From Frateuria aurantia DSM 6220 (GTDB lineage Bacteria; Pseudomonadota; Gammaproteobacteria; Xanthomonadales; Rhodanobacteraceae): 64,000 nucleotides of DNA. The DNA lies in NCBI RefSeq assembly GCF_000242255.2, contig NC_017033.1, forward strand, positions 2,801,110 through 2,865,109, read 5' to 3'. A program made the position numbers and the translations under genes. A model generated the notes under the pieces. That model was given only the letters and a program-made list of their open reading frames with translations. It had not been told where the DNA came from and searched no databases. Shown here piece by piece: positions 1 to 9,304 of this stretch (position 1 is the stretch's first letter; the number at the start of each line of letters is the position of its first letter).

Positions 1-1158
1 CGCCGCCAGCCCATCGACGATGCCTCCTGGCTGAAGATCAAGGGCGCCAGCGGCAACAATCTGCAGAACGTCGACCTGGCCATTCCGGCCGGCCTGCTGA
101 CCTGCATCACCGGTGTCTCCGGTTCAGGCAAGTCGACCTTGATCAATGACACCTTGTTCCGCATCGCCGCCACTGAACTCAACGGCGCCAACGCGATTGC
201 GGCACCCTATACCGCGGTCAGCGGGCTGGACCTGTTCGACAAGGTGGTCGATATCGACCAGTCGCCCATCGGCCGCACCCCGCGCTCAAACCCGGCGACC
301 TATACCGGGCTGTTCACGCCCCTGCGCGAGATGTTTGCCCAGGTGCCCGAAGCGCGTGCCCGCGGCTATACCGCCGGCCGATTCAGCTTCAATGTCCGCG
401 GCGGCCGCTGCGAAGCCTGCGAGGGCGACGGCCTGATCAAGGTGGAAATGCACTTTCTGCCGGATGTGTACGTGCCCTGCGATGTCTGCCACGGCAAGCG
501 CTACAACCGCGAAACCCTGGACATTCTCTACAAGGGCCACACCATCGCCGACGTGCTGGACATGACGGTGGAGGATGCCTACCACCTGCTGGAAAACATC
601 CCGACCATCGCCCGCAAACTCGATACCCTGCGCGCCGTGGGTCTGGACTACATCAAGCTGGGCCAGAGCGCGACCACGCTGTCGGGCGGCGAGGCGCAGC
701 GGGTCAAGCTGTCCAAGGAACTGTCCAAGCGCGATACCGGCCGCACCTTGTACATTCTGGACGAGCCCACCACCGGCCTGCATTTCCATGATATCGAGCA
801 GCTGCTGGACGTGCTGCACCAGCTGGCCGACCAGGGCAATACCGTCGTCGTGATCGAGCACAATCTGGACGTGATCAAGACCGCCGACTGGCTGGTGGAT
901 CTGGGCCCCGAGGGCGGCTCCGGCGGTGGCCGGATTCTGGTAGCCGGCACCCCGGAAACCGTGGCAGCCACGCCCGAATCCTATACCGGCCGGTTTCTGG
1001 CGCCGTATCTGGATGCACCGGCAAGTGCCGTCTCCGCCAAAACCAAGAGCAGGCCCAAGACGGGCGGGAAGCAGGCCGCAACGGCCGCCGAGCCGGTGGC
1101 CACGACCACCGCCAAGGCCAAGGCGACGGGCAAGAGTACGGCCAAGTCCCGACGCTGA
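1..1158 (+). CDS. uvrA: UvrABC excinuclease subunit A, C-terminal part (5' end outside window)
   Basis: DNA-damage recognition ATPase of nucleotide excision repair. The frame is open from base 1, so the gene starts upstream of the window. What remains is the second ABC ATPase half: Walker [10 protein letters not shown] near bases 112-138, a zinc finger made by CEAC and CDVC (bases about 412-492), the signature [15 protein letters not shown], and Walker [13 protein letters not shown]. The C-terminus carries a Lys/Ala/Thr-rich tail of about 50 residues that is not part of the conserved core. The gene converges on poxB, with a strong hairpin between them. Identification is firm; only the N-terminal two thirds is missing. 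Confidence 0.97.
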   Translation, partial: RRQPIDDASWLKIKGASGNNLQNVDLAIPAGLLTCITGVSGSGKSTLINDTLFRIAATELNGANAIAAPYTAVSGLDLFDKVVDIDQSPIGRTPRSNPATYTGLFTPLREMFAQVPEARARGYTAGRFSFNVRGGRCEACEGDGLIKVEMHFLPDVYVPCDVCHGKRYNRETLDILYKGHTIADVLDMTVEDAYHLLENIPTIARKLDTLRAVGLDYIKLGQSATTLSGGEAQRVKLSKELSKRDTGRTLYILDEPTTGLHFHDIEQLLDVLHQLADQGNTVVVIEHNLDVIKTADWLVDLGPEGGSGGGRILVAGTPETVAATPESYTGRFLAPYLDAPASAVSAKTKSRPKTGGKQAATAAEPVATTTAKAKATGKSTAKSRR

Positions 1159-1165
1159 AAGCATT

Positions 1166-1197
1166 GGCCGGATCCTTGAAGGTACAAGGATCCGGCC
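1166..1197. terminator. Perfect 13-bp hairpin between convergent uvrA and poxB
   Basis: GGCCGGATCCTTG and its exact complement flank a 6-base loop (AAGGTA), 8 bases after the uvrA stop. There is no T-run on either side, so it looks like a shared bidirectional stop or a 3'-end-protecting stem rather than a classical intrinsic terminator. Confidence 0.6.
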
Positions 1198-1219
1198 GAG
1201 CGCTCATCGCGAAACCCTC

Positions 1220-2953
1220 TCAGCGCCGGAACAGATTGCTGCGGGCCAGCTCGATCAACTCGTCGCCGCGCCCGTTCATGACGGTCTTCAGCGCCCACAG
1301 GCTGAAACCCTTGACCTGCTCGGCCTTGATCCTGGGCGGCATCGAGAGTTCCTGCCGGTCGGTGACCACGTCGACCAAGGCCGGACCGTCATGCTCGAAG
1401 GCCTCGCGCAGCCCCTGCTCCAGCGCATCGGGATGCTCGATCCGGACCCCGAAGATGCCGGCGGCACGGGCGATCGCCGAAAAGTCCGGGTTCTGCAGCT
1501 CCACCCCGGTGGGAATAAAACCCGAGGCCTTCATTTCCAGCTCGACAAAGCCCAGGGTCCCGTTGTTGATCACCACGATCTTGACCGGCAGCTTTTCCTG
1601 TACCAGGGTCAGCAGATCGCCCATCAACATGGCCAGACCGCCATCGCCAGACAGACTGACCACCTGCCGCTCGCGATCCACCAGCTGCGCGCCGATGGCC
1701 TGTGGCAAGGCATTGGCCATCGAGCCATGGACAAACGAACCCAGCAGCCGGCGCTGGCCGTTCATCCGCAGATAGCGGGCGGCCCAGATCGTCGGCGTAC
1801 CGACATCGCAGGTGAACACCGCATCCTCATGCGCCAGCTCGCTGACCAGCCTGGCCACGAACTGGGGGTGGATCGGCGTACGACCATTGTCACGGGTGGC
1901 CAGATCATCCAGCCCTTGTCTGGCTTTCTCGTAGTGCCGCCTGGCCTGTTGCAGATGACTGTCATCGGCCTGCGGCTGCAGCAAGGGCTGCAGCAGCCGC
2001 AGGCTGGATCTGACGTCGCCGACCAGGGCCAGATCCACCGCGCAGCGCCGGCCCAGATGCTCGGGTCGGATATCGATCTGGGCGATGGTCGCTCCTTCGG
2101 GGAAAAACTGCCGATACGGAAAGTCGGTGCCCAGCAGGAGTACGGTGTCGGCATCCATCAAGGCCTGATAGCCCGAACTGAAACCGATCAGTCCGGTCAT
2201 GCCGACATCGTAGGGATTGTCCCATTCCACATGCTCCTTGCCACCCAGCGCATGCACGATGGGCGCCTGCAGGGTGGCCGCCAGCTGCACCAGCTCGGCG
2301 TGGGCGCCGGCACAGCCGCGGCCGGCGAACAAGGTGATCCTGCGGCTTTCCGACAGCAGTGCGGCCAGCTGTTTCAGCGCCGCCTGTGGCGGCACCACCA
2401 GCGGCGTCACCGGCAACAGGCCGGTTGCCGGCATCGCCGCGCCTTCGACCTCGGCCAGAGCGATATTGCCGGGAATCACCAGCACGGCCACGCCACGTTT
2501 GCCTACCGCCACCCGGATCGCGGTCGCCACCGCGCGCTGGATCTGTTCCGGCGTGCTGATCAGTTCGCAGTAATGCGAGCACTCCTTGAACAGCTGCTCG
2601 GGATGGGTCTCCTGGAAGTAGCCGCTGCCGATTTCCGATTGCGGAATATGCGCGGCAATCGCCAGCACCGGCGCACCGCTGCGATGGGCATCGAACAGCC
2701 CGTTGATCAGATGCAGGTTGCCCGGCCCGCAGGAACCGGCACAGACCGCCAGCGCGCCGGTCAGCTGGGCCTCGGCACCCGCCGCGAAAGCCGCCGCTTC
2801 TTCATGCCGGTAATGCACCCAAGGGACCTTGCGCTCTCTCAGGGCCTCGGTGACACCATTCAGACTGTCGCCCACCAGTCCGTGAATGCGCTTGACACCC
2901 GCTTCCACCAGAGACTGCACCAATACATCTGCCACATGCTGCTTGTGCGCCAT
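1220..2953 (-). CDS. poxB: Pyruvate dehydrogenase (quinone) / pyruvate oxidase
   Basis: Thiamine-diphosphate flavoenzyme that oxidatively decarboxylates pyruvate to acetate and CO2, passing electrons to the membrane quinone pool. The 577-residue product matches the usual PoxB length (about 572). Visible features are the N-terminal ThDP-binding region with the catalytic Glu in [19 protein letters not shown], the [16 protein letters not shown] segment, a central FAD domain, and the C-terminal ThDP/Mg motif starting [12 protein letters not shown] and ending [13 protein letters not shown] Shine-Dalgarno lies 6 bases before the ATG. It follows the glt genes on the same strand after a 158-bp gap, so it probably has its own promoter. 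Acetolactate synthase is a relative, but the residues and length favour PoxB. Confidence 0.93.
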   Translation of the reverse strand: MAHKQHVADVLVQSLVEAGVKRIHGLVGDSLNGVTEALRERKVPWVHYRHEEAAAFAAGAEAQLTGALAVCAGSCGPGNLHLINGLFDAHRSGAPVLAIAAHIPQSEIGSGYFQETHPEQLFKECSHYCELISTPEQIQRAVATAIRVAVGKRGVAVLVIPGNIALAEVEGAAMPATGLLPVTPLVVPPQAALKQLAALLSESRRITLFAGRGCAGAHAELVQLAATLQAPIVHALGGKEHVEWDNPYDVGMTGLIGFSSGYQALMDADTVLLLGTDFPYRQFFPEGATIAQIDIRPEHLGRRCAVDLALVGDVRSSLRLLQPLLQPQADDSHLQQARRHYEKARQGLDDLATRDNGRTPIHPQFVARLVSELAHEDAVFTCDVGTPTIWAARYLRMNGQRRLLGSFVHGSMANALPQAIGAQLVDRERQVVSLSGDGGLAMLMGDLLTLVQEKLPVKIVVINNGTLGFVELEMKASGFIPTGVELQNPDFSAIARAAGIFGVRIEHPDALEQGLREAFEHDGPALVDVVTDRQELSMPPRIKAEQVKGFSLWALKTVMNGRGDELIELARSNLFRR

Positions 2954-3111
2954 ATCGACCTCGTTGATCTGCCAAAGACGAAGCGGCCGGCCCTCGCGGC
3001 CGACAGGAATGCAAGTCGCAGCCTAACCGATACCGGCTGAAACCACCCGCTCGCCAGGGCGCCTTTCAATGGCAGACATCGATGGCGACAAGAGCGCAGG
3101 GCCGATTCCGC

Positions 3112-3966
3112 TCAGGGCAAGGCCGTGAAATGCAAATCCTCGATCGGTGTCACATGGTCATGTCGAGGCATCCTGTAGATCGTCTCCGGACCCAGCCAGC
3201 GATTCCAGATGGCCTCGATCCGGCCTTGTCGCTCCAGGGTCTCCAAGGCCTGGTTGACCCGGTTCCTCAGGTCGGCTTCCCCCCTGCGCATGCCGATGGC
3301 GACAGGCTCGTCGGCCATCGGCTGCTCCAGAATGGCCAGCGACACACCATCGGCCGCTACCTTGGCCACCAGTTGGCGCGCGGTCATGCCGTTGGTGACA
3401 AAGCCGCGTACTTTGTGCTGGGCCAGGGCCAGATAGGCGGCACCGGTATCCTGGTAGCTGACAGGAATCGCCTGATTGATCCGCACCGACTCCTCGGAGG
3501 TCGATCCCCGCGTGGCGCTGATCCGCTGGCCTCGCAGATCCTGCAGCGACAGACCGGCATCGGCCTGCTGCACGACAAGATTCTCATGGGCCACGTAATA
3601 GGCGTCGCTGAAACTGATCTGCTGTGCCCGGCTGCGGCTGTAGGCCAGATTGGCGATCAGGATGTCCACCCGCCCCATCTGCAGCTCGGGAATCCGGGAT
3701 TCCACCGACAAGGGAACCAGTTGCAGGCGCACTCCCAGACTGTCGGCGACGGCACCGCACAGGTCGACATCCATCCCCGCCATCCGGCGACTGACCGGAT
3801 CAGGCGATGCGAACGGCGGCACATCGGCATAGACCCCGCAACGCAGGCTGTGGCTGGCTGTCACCTGTTGCCACAGATCGGCCCGGGCCGGACCGCAGCA
3901 CAGCCAGACCAGTGCGAAGATCCAGCCGCCACCGAGGGTTCGACGCAGGTGCTCAGTGAGGGCCAT
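3112..3966 (-). CDS. Periplasmic amino-acid-binding protein of an ABC transporter (GltI-like)
   Basis: Solute-binding protein for a polar amino acid importer, probably glutamate/aspartate given its permease partners. The longest frame begins further upstream, but the ATG at 3966 gives a clean signal peptide ending CCGPARA before ADLWQQV and overlaps the ATPase gene by 14 bp, so I use that start (284 residues). The mature part shows the family-3 binding fold: [16 protein letters not shown], then [15 protein letters not shown], and [21 protein letters not shown]. It is the last gene of the SDR-glt operon, whereas glt operons in enterobacteria begin with the binding protein. The substrate itself cannot be read from sequence. 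Confidence 0.88.
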   Translation of the reverse strand: MALTEHLRRTLGGGWIFALVWLCCGPARADLWQQVTASHSLRCGVYADVPPFASPDPVSRRMAGMDVDLCGAVADSLGVRLQLVPLSVESRIPELQMGRVDILIANLAYSRSRAQQISFSDAYYVAHENLVVQQADAGLSLQDLRGQRISATRGSTSEESVRINQAIPVSYQDTGAAYLALAQHKVRGFVTNGMTARQLVAKVAADGVSLAILEQPMADEPVAIGMRRGEADLRNRVNQALETLERQGRIEAIWNRWLGPETIYRMPRHDHVTPIEDLHFTALP

Positions 3967-4690
3967 GCAGATCGGCCAGAAAACGCTGCGCACGAGGATG
4001 GGTCGGCTGCTTGAAAAATACCTCGGGCGTGGCCGATTCGACCAGTCGTCCGGATTCCATAAACCAGATCCGGTCGGCCACCTCGCGGGCAAAGCCCATT
4101 TCATGAGTGACACACATCATCGTCATGCCCTCCCGCGCCAGATCGCGCATCACCCCCAGCACCTCACTGACCATCTCCGGATCCAGTGCACTGGTCGGCT
4201 CGTCGAACAGCATCGCCGGCGGCTCCATCGCCAGTGCCCGCGCAATCGCCACCCGTTGCTGCTGACCACCGGACAGCTGGCCCGGATAATGCTGGGCACG
4301 CGCGGCCATGCCCACCCGCTCCAGCAAGTCCATCGCCTGCTTGCGGGCCACTGCCTTCTTGAGGCCCCGCACCTTGACCGGAGCCATCATCACATTGTCC
4401 AGCACCGACATGTGCGGGAACAGGTTGAATTGCTGGAACACGAAGCCGACCCGGCTGCGCAACCTATTCAGCTCGATGCCCATCACGCTGGAGGTGATGT
4501 CGAAGCCGTCAAACAGGATCTGGCCCTGCTGGATCTCCTCGAGTCGATTGACCGTGCGGATCAGGGTGGACTTGCCCGACCCCGAAGGCCCCAGCACCAC
4601 CACCACTTCGCCGCGCTTGACCTCCGCATTGATGTTGTCCAGCGCATGATAATCCCCGTACCACTTGTTGACATTGGCAAACAGAATCAC
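3953..4690 (-). CDS. gltL: Polar amino acid ABC transporter ATP-binding protein (GltL/GlnQ type)
   Basis: Cytoplasmic ATPase that powers uptake through the two adjacent permeases. All ABC motifs are intact: Walker [11 protein letters not shown]-loop [16 protein letters not shown], signature [15 protein letters not shown], Walker [15 protein letters not shown] and the switch His in CVTHEMGFA. The 245-residue length and the [12 protein letters not shown] segment are typical of GltL/GlnQ. It sits 28 bp after the GltK-like permease and overlaps the binding-protein gene, so the system is one transcription unit. Substrate (glutamate/aspartate) is inferred from overall family resemblance. Confidence 0.93.
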   Translation of the reverse strand: MILFANVNKWYGDYHALDNINAEVKRGEVVVVLGPSGSGKSTLIRTVNRLEEIQQGQILFDGFDITSSVMGIELNRLRSRVGFVFQQFNLFPHMSVLDNVMMAPVKVRGLKKAVARKQAMDLLERVGMAARAQHYPGQLSGGQQQRVAIARALAMEPPAMLFDEPTSALDPEMVSEVLGVMRDLAREGMTMMCVTHEMGFAREVADRIWFMESGRLVESATPEVFFKQPTHPRAQRFLADLHGPH

Positions 4691-4718
4691 GCTCCCCCCC
4701 CCTTGTTGTCAGACGCGG

Positions 4719-5459
4719 TCACGGCGATGTGCCGACCATCCCTGCATCGGTCACGTCCCGACGCCCTTGCTCTCTACGCCGGCGGACCCTGGATTCCAGC
4801 CAGCCGGCCAGCCGCGTCAGTGCAAAGCAGATCAGAAAATAGGACAGCGCCAGGATCAGATAGATGTCCAGCGGCCGGGTCAGCACCTGGCCATTGATCT
4901 GGTTGGCGGCAAAAGTCAGTTCCTGCACATTGATCACATAACCCAGCGAGGTCTCCTTGATGATGGAGACCAGCTGATTGACCAGACTGGGCACGCTGTT
5001 GTAGATCGCCTGCGGCAGGATCACCAGCAGCTGGGTCTGCAGATAACCAAGACCCAGCGAGGATGCCGCCTCTTGCTGCCCCTTTGGCAGAGCGCGCATG
5101 CCTGCGCGGATGATTTCCGAGATATAGGCACTCTCGTAGACCACCAGCGTCAGCAGCATGGTCACGAAGCCGCTGATATTGTGTCCGATCAACAAGGGCA
5201 CCAGAAAATACACCCAGAAGATCAGCATGATCAGCGGAATGCCGCGGATCACATACACCCAGCCGGTCGCTGCACGATACAGGCCTTGCCGATCACTGCA
5301 GCGGGCCAGCGCGAGCAGCACGCTGAAAGGAAAAGCGAGCAGCAAGCTGAGCGAAGACAGCAGCAGGGTCATCGCCAACCCGCCCAGAGGGCCACGGGGA
5401 AAACTGCCCATCAGCAGCAGCAGACCGTATTTGTGCAATATAGCGAACAGATCCGTCAT
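4719..5459 (-). CDS. gltK: Amino acid ABC transporter permease (GltK-like)
   Basis: Inner-membrane permease of the His/Glu/Gln family, 246 residues, with about five hydrophobic segments. The EAA loop that contacts the ATPase reads AASSLGLGYLQTQLLVILPQ, close to the family consensus. YVIRGIPLIMLIFWVYF in the first half is the usual permease core. It starts 4 bp after the GltJ-like stop, giving tight coupling. A basic tail (ESRVRRRREQGRRD) follows the last membrane segment. Pairing with a second, non-identical permease supports a heterodimeric Glt-type transporter. Confidence 0.9.
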   Translation of the reverse strand: MTDLFAILHKYGLLLLMGSFPRGPLGGLAMTLLLSSLSLLLAFPFSVLLALARCSDRQGLYRAATGWVYVIRGIPLIMLIFWVYFLVPLLIGHNISGFVTMLLTLVVYESAYISEIIRAGMRALPKGQQEAASSLGLGYLQTQLLVILPQAIYNSVPSLVNQLVSIIKETSLGYVINVQELTFAANQINGQVLTRPLDIYLILALSYFLICFALTRLAGWLESRVRRRREQGRRDVTDAGMVGTSP

Positions 5460-5463
5460 GCTC

Positions 5464-6159
5464 TCAGCGCTCCGTGACCAGCCGGAACCGGCGACTCAGC
5501 CAGTCCCCCCCCAGCATCAGCAGCAAGGCTCCCAGCAGATACAGGGCCGTCGCCAGCGCGAAACACTGGAAAGTCCGGAAACTCTCGCTTTCCACCTCGC
5601 GGGTGGCATAGGTAAGCTCAGCCAGACCTATCGTCATCGCCAGACTGGTGTTCTTGAACAGCAGCACCGAGTTGTTGATCAGCGCCGGCATCGCATGCCG
5701 GATAGCCTGCGGCAGGATCACATGGCGCAAGGCACCGAGATAGGTCAGACCCAGCGTGCGTGCCGCCTCGACCTGCCCCGGCGCCACCGCGCGGATACCA
5801 CTGCGGATATCCTCGGAAAAATAGGCCCCCTGACACAATCCCAAGGCAATGCAGGCAAACAGGAGTTCGGTGTTGTAATGCCCAAGCCAGATCTGCAGCC
5901 TAGGCGGCAAGGCGGCCGGAATGGCGAAATACCACACCATCAGCTGGACCAGGGTCGGAATATTGCGGTGATAGCTGACATAGGCCGCAACCAGTCGTGC
6001 CCCCCAGCGCCCCTCCCGCAAACGGAGCGTGATCAGCAGCAGAGCCATCGCCATGGCCAGCAGCCAGGCGCTGAAGGTCAAGGCCAGGGTCCACTGGATG
6101 CCATGGCCGATCAGACGGCCATAATCGCCTTGCAGAATGACGGGCACGAGTTCATGCAT
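5464..6159 (-). CDS. gltJ: Amino acid ABC transporter permease (GltJ-like)
   Basis: Second permease subunit, 231 residues. It carries YHRNIPTLVQLMVWYFA, the HRN[IT]P segment typical of GltJ/YecS-like permeases, and an EAA loop AARTLGLTYLGALRHVILPQ. Five membrane segments are visible. The gene begins 56 bp after the SDR stop with no promoter I can recognise in between, so it is probably read from the promoter upstream of the SDR. Which permease is J and which is K is assigned by similarity of the core motifs only. Confidence 0.88.
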   Translation of the reverse strand: MHELVPVILQGDYGRLIGHGIQWTLALTFSAWLLAMAMALLLITLRLREGRWGARLVAAYVSYHRNIPTLVQLMVWYFAIPAALPPRLQIWLGHYNTELLFACIALGLCQGAYFSEDIRSGIRAVAPGQVEAARTLGLTYLGALRHVILPQAIRHAMPALINNSVLLFKNTSLAMTIGLAELTYATREVESESFRTFQCFALATALYLLGALLLMLGGDWLSRRFRLVTER

Positions 6160-6215
6160 GACTGTCGCTTGTCACGTCCTGGTCGTGTCGCGAGGCTCGG
6201 CCAGACCAGGGCATC

Positions 6216-6974
6216 TCACACATGCCCGTGGTCATGATCCGCCCGCAGCGTGGTCAGTCCGCCCGGTACCTGCAGGGTCGGCATGATCTCGATCATGCCG
6301 ACATTCACGGCCTGCGGAGCCGCCAGCGCAAAGGCGATCGCATCGGCAATGTCACTGGCCTGGGGCAAGGCGAAGCCTTCGACAAAGCGCTCGCGGGTGG
6401 CCGCTGAATCGCCATGCACATGCCCGAAGATTTCCGTCTCCACTCGCCCTGGACAGATCTCGGTGACACGCACCTGCTTGCCGCAGGCATCGATGCGCAG
6501 CTGCCTGGAAAGCATGTGAATGGCAGCCTTGGTGGCGTGATACGTCGTGTTGCCACCAAAGTGGTAAGTGCCGGCGATGGAGCTGATATTGACGATATGC
6601 CCCCGATTGCGGGCCATCATGCCTGGCAAGGTAAGCCGACAGAGCTGAAGCACGGCCCGCAGATTCACGTCCACCAGCAAGTCGATGCCTTCGGCATCCG
6701 CTTGCAGCAACGAGCCAGGTCGATCAACCCCCGCATTGTTGACCACGATATCAAAAGCGGTGGCCCCGGCGAGCGCGGTCAGCCCCGCCAAATCAGTGAC
6801 ATCCATCGCATGGGCCACGCAGCCGGTGCGATCCGCAAGCACCTGCAGGGCCGGCGCGCTGCGCGCAAGGGCATGCACTTCCAGCCCTTCCCGACATAGC
6901 CGTTCCACCACGGCCGCACCTATTCCCGAAGAAGCACCGGTGACCAGTGCCGTCCTGTAATCGCTGAATGCCAT
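6216..6974 (-). CDS. Short-chain dehydrogenase/reductase
   Basis: Classical NAD(P)-dependent SDR oxidoreductase, 252 residues from the ATG at 6974; an AGGAGGGG Shine-Dalgarno lies just upstream and rules out the longer frame. The Rossmann glycine motif TGASSGIG, the NNAG motif, the active-site Ser in NISSIAG, and the Tyr-x3-Lys pair in TTYHATKAA are all present. It resembles the YdfG group, which acts on small hydroxy acids or amino acids such as serine, but the substrate is not determined. As first gene of the glt operon, directly behind a Nac-type promoter, it may handle an amino-acid-derived compound. Confidence 0.88.
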   Translation of the reverse strand: MAFSDYRTALVTGASSGIGAAVVERLCREGLEVHALARSAPALQVLADRTGCVAHAMDVTDLAGLTALAGATAFDIVVNNAGVDRPGSLLQADAEGIDLLVDVNLRAVLQLCRLTLPGMMARNRGHIVNISSIAGTYHFGGNTTYHATKAAIHMLSRQLRIDACGKQVRVTEICPGRVETEIFGHVHGDSAATRERFVEGFALPQASDIADAIAFALAAPQAVNVGMIEIMPTLQVPGGLTTLRADHDHGHV

Positions 6975-7029
6975 CCATCCCCTCCTGTTCCCGTTCCCGG
7001 GGGACGCCCCCCGTGCGGCGCTTGTCCCC

Positions 7030-7096
7030 AATGTAGCCAGCCGCCGGCACCCGTGCCAAGATGGAATGACTGTATAAGCATAAGTTGTTCTTATGC
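7030..7096 (-). promoter_or_regulatory. Nac-type promoter A (SDR-glt operon)
   Basis: On the minus strand a 15-bp dyad ATAAG-N5-CTTAT (7080-7094, itself within a perfect 19-bp palindrome 7078-7096) is followed after exactly 20 bp by TTGGCA (7054-7059) and, after 18 bp, TACATT (7030-7035). The dyad centre is about 65 bp upstream of the predicted start. It begins 10 bp after the pxpA coding region ends on the other side. The same layout recurs at 10081, 14002 and 14128. Confidence 0.75.
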
Positions 7097-7103
7097 CTGC
7101 AAC

Positions 7104-7874
7104 TCAGTGCTCCAGCTGCGACAAGGGCTGCACCCGGACGCCGGCCTGCCGTATCGTCTCACGGATATGTCGGGCCAGATCCAAGGCTCCCTCGGTGTCG
7201 CCATGCACCAGAATCGAATCGGCGGCAATCGCCAGACGCTCTCCCTCGATGCTGGTGACCGTCCCCTCCGCCAGCAGCTGACAGACCCTGGCCGCGACCT
7301 GCCGGGGATCATGGATCACCGCGCCCGGCCTGCTCCGTGGTACCAGCAGTCCCTCGCGGTCACAGGCCCGGTCGGCGAGAAACGTGGTCCGCAAGCGCAG
7401 CCCATGCATGGCCGCGGCGGTGACCATGGCGGCGCTGGGCGAGGAGCTGATGATCAGGCCCGCGTCATAAGCCGCCACAGCCTGCAGCAGGGCATCGGCC
7501 AATGCCGCATCGGCGGCGATGCGATTGCCCAGTGCGCCGTGGAAGCTCATATGCGTCATCTGCCCCCCTGCCGCGCGGGCCATCCCGCCCAGCGCGCCGA
7601 GCTGATAGATCACCATCGCCGCCAGCTCCCCGCTCTCGATCTGCATCGGGCGTCGACCGAAGCCCTGCAGATCGGGGTAGCCGACATGGGCACCGATATC
7701 GACCCCCAGCCGTATCGCGGTACGGATCGTGCGATCCATGATCGACGAATCACCCGCATGAAAACCGCAGGCGATATTGGCCGACGACAGCAACGGCAGC
7801 AATGACTCATCCGCGCCCATCCGCCAGGGACCGAAGCCCTCTCCCAGATCGGCATTCAGATCGATGGACCTCAT
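7104..7874 (-). CDS. pxpA: 5-oxoprolinase subunit A (LamB/YcsF family)
   Basis: One of the three proteins of the ATP-dependent prokaryotic 5-oxoprolinase, which opens 5-oxoproline (pyroglutamate) to glutamate. The start IDLNADLGEGFG, then SANIACGFHAGD and GAHVGYPDLQGFGRR are signatures of the YcsF/PxpA family, as is ILVHGDTEGA near the end. The length of 256 residues is slightly above the usual 245-250. Its ATG overlaps the stop of the biotin-carrier-like gene by 4 bp, so the two are translationally coupled. It is the last gene of the pxpB-pxpC-carrier-pxpA operon. Confidence 0.95.
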   Translation of the reverse strand: MRSIDLNADLGEGFGPWRMGADESLLPLLSSANIACGFHAGDSSIMDRTIRTAIRLGVDIGAHVGYPDLQGFGRRPMQIESGELAAMVIYQLGALGGMARAAGGQMTHMSFHGALGNRIAADAALADALLQAVAAYDAGLIISSSPSAAMVTAAAMHGLRLRTTFLADRACDREGLLVPRSRPGAVIHDPRQVAARVCQLLAEGTVTSIEGERLAIAADSILVHGDTEGALDLARHIRETIRQAGVRVQPLSQLEH

Positions 7875-8338
7875 GGTTCCTCCCCTTCCGCGAAGGCGGC
7901 AACGGCTTCCAATGACATGATCACTTGCCGATATTCCACGGCTTCGCCGGCTTGCACTGCATGGCCGGCCACGATACCGGCCACTTCGGCCCTCAACGGC
8001 AGCAGAATGGGGCCGGCCTGCAGCAGGCCGACCAGATCGCCCGGCTCCACCCGTGATCCCGGCGTGACCAGCGCCTGCGACTGCAGGGGCGCACGGTCGA
8101 GAAAGCGACCGACGGCGCTGGCCGTCACATGAATGCGCTCGATGGCCTGCGCCTCGGGATCAGCGGCTCTGGCCGGCGGGCCCGCACTGCGGTCCGGCTC
8201 CGGCGCTTGCCGCAGGGACTGGCCGGGATCACGTCGCAGCCGCAAGCTGGTCCGGTCGTCGCCCCACTCCAGTTCATGGATATGCGTATCCGCCAACCAG
8301 CTCATCAGCCGCGCAATCCGTTGAATGTCGATCTTCAA
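7871..8338 (-). CDS. AccB-like biotin-carrier-fold protein lacking the biotinylation lysine
   Basis: 155 residues with the two-part layout of biotin carboxyl carrier protein: an N-terminal AccB-like stretch (MKIDIQRIARLMSWLAD), an Ala/Pro-rich linker, and a C-terminal biotinyl-like domain beginning AVGRFLDRAP. Where AccB has EAMKM, this protein has LQAGPIL. The only lysine in the whole protein is residue 2, so it cannot carry biotin in the normal way. AccB/AccC-like genes often travel with pxp genes. Here no carboxylase partner is present, and the gene overlaps pxpA and lies 9 bp from pxpC. It may be a structural or regulatory subunit of the oxoprolinase; that is inference. Confidence 0.8.
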   Translation of the reverse strand: MKIDIQRIARLMSWLADTHIHELEWGDDRTSLRLRRDPGQSLRQAPEPDRSAGPPARAADPEAQAIERIHVTASAVGRFLDRAPLQSQALVTPGSRVEPGDLVGLLQAGPILLPLRAEVAGIVAGHAVQAGEAVEYRQVIMSLEAVAAFAEGEEP

Positions 8339-8347
8339 GCCGGCCTC

Positions 8348-9304
8348 TCAGATATACATGGCAAGATGGCAGGCCAGACGATCCAGCCACTGCCGGTTTT
8401 CATCGAGGGCCTGCAGGGCCTGGTCATAATCGACCCGGACAAAACGCAGGCGACTGCCGATCGGAGTCTGGCCCAACCGCCACAGATCCGCCTCGATCAC
8501 AGCGCCGAACTTGGGATAGCCACCACTGGGCTGGGCATCGCGCAACTGGATGATGGGCTGGCCTCCGGGCGGAATCTGGATCACGCCGGGAACGATGCCG
8601 TGCGAGCGTATTTCCAGCGGCTGCTCGAGGCGGATCGAGGGACCGGTCATCCGGCAGCCGTAACGGTCGCTTTGCGGACTGAGCCGCCATTCGCTGTCCC
8701 AGAAGGTCGCGCGGGCCGCCGCACTGAACGCGTCATACTCTGCCGCCGGCATGACCCGGATCGCGGGCAAGCCCTTCTGCTCTTGCGGCATGGCCGATTG
8801 CGGCGGTTCCACCCCGAAGTCCGCCGGCCCCTCATCGTTTTCGCGACCGGCTTTCACGACATCATCCACGGCCAGAAAACGGCCGTCCAGACCACCAAAT
8901 GCGCCTCTCAGCTGGGTACTTCTCGATCCCAGTACCGGCGGCACGTCCACGCCCCCCGGCAGACAGAGATAGGCACGTGCACCGATCCGGGGAGGGAACC
9001 ATTCCAGAACATCCCCTCGGCGGGCGCGTGCCAACCACCAGGGGGGCAGCAGCCGGCCATTGAGCCGCGCCTGACAATCGGCACCGGTCAGGGCAAAGCG
9101 GCCATCCTGAAGAAATCGGCAGCGTGCGGGAAACATCTGTATCTCGATGCCGGCAAGCTCCGGCGCATTGCCCAGCAACAGGTTGCCGGCCATCAGCGCA
9201 AGCTGGTCCATCGCCCCCGACGTGCCGACCCCGCTGGCCAGATGGCCGTGGCGACCCAGGTCCTGGACGCTGCTCAGCGGCAGCTTGGAGCACCATCGGA
9301 TCAT
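8348..9304 (-). CDS. pxpC: 5-oxoprolinase subunit C (biotin-dependent carboxyltransferase family, KipA-like)
   Basis: 318 residues of the AHS2/KipA family, which works with PxpB and PxpA in 5-oxoproline hydrolysis. Diagnostic segments are SSVQDLGRHGHLASGV near the start, GAMDQLALMAGNLLLGN, CLPGGVDVPPVLGSRST in the middle, and QIPPGGQPIIQLRDAQPSGG in the C-terminal half. Its start overlaps the pxpB stop by 4 bp. The GRHG, GAMD and LGSRST blocks are those conserved in the family, so the subunit looks intact. Confidence 0.95.
   Translation of the reverse strand: MIRWCSKLPLSSVQDLGRHGHLASGVGTSGAMDQLALMAGNLLLGNAPELAGIEIQMFPARCRFLQDGRFALTGADCQARLNGRLLPPWWLARARRGDVLEWFPPRIGARAYLCLPGGVDVPPVLGSRSTQLRGAFGGLDGRFLAVDDVVKAGRENDEGPADFGVEPPQSAMPQEQKGLPAIRVMPAAEYDAFSAAARATFWDSEWRLSPQSDRYGCRMTGPSIRLEQPLEIRSHGIVPGVIQIPPGGQPIIQLRDAQPSGGYPKFGAVIEADLWRLGQTPIGSRLRFVRVDYDQALQALDENRQWLDRLACHLAMYI

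Noticed and set aside
6160-6215. Separate promoter or Nac site for the glt genes
   Set aside because: No ATAAG/CTTAT dyad and no -35/-10 pair in the 56-bp gap; read-through from the SDR promoter is simpler.
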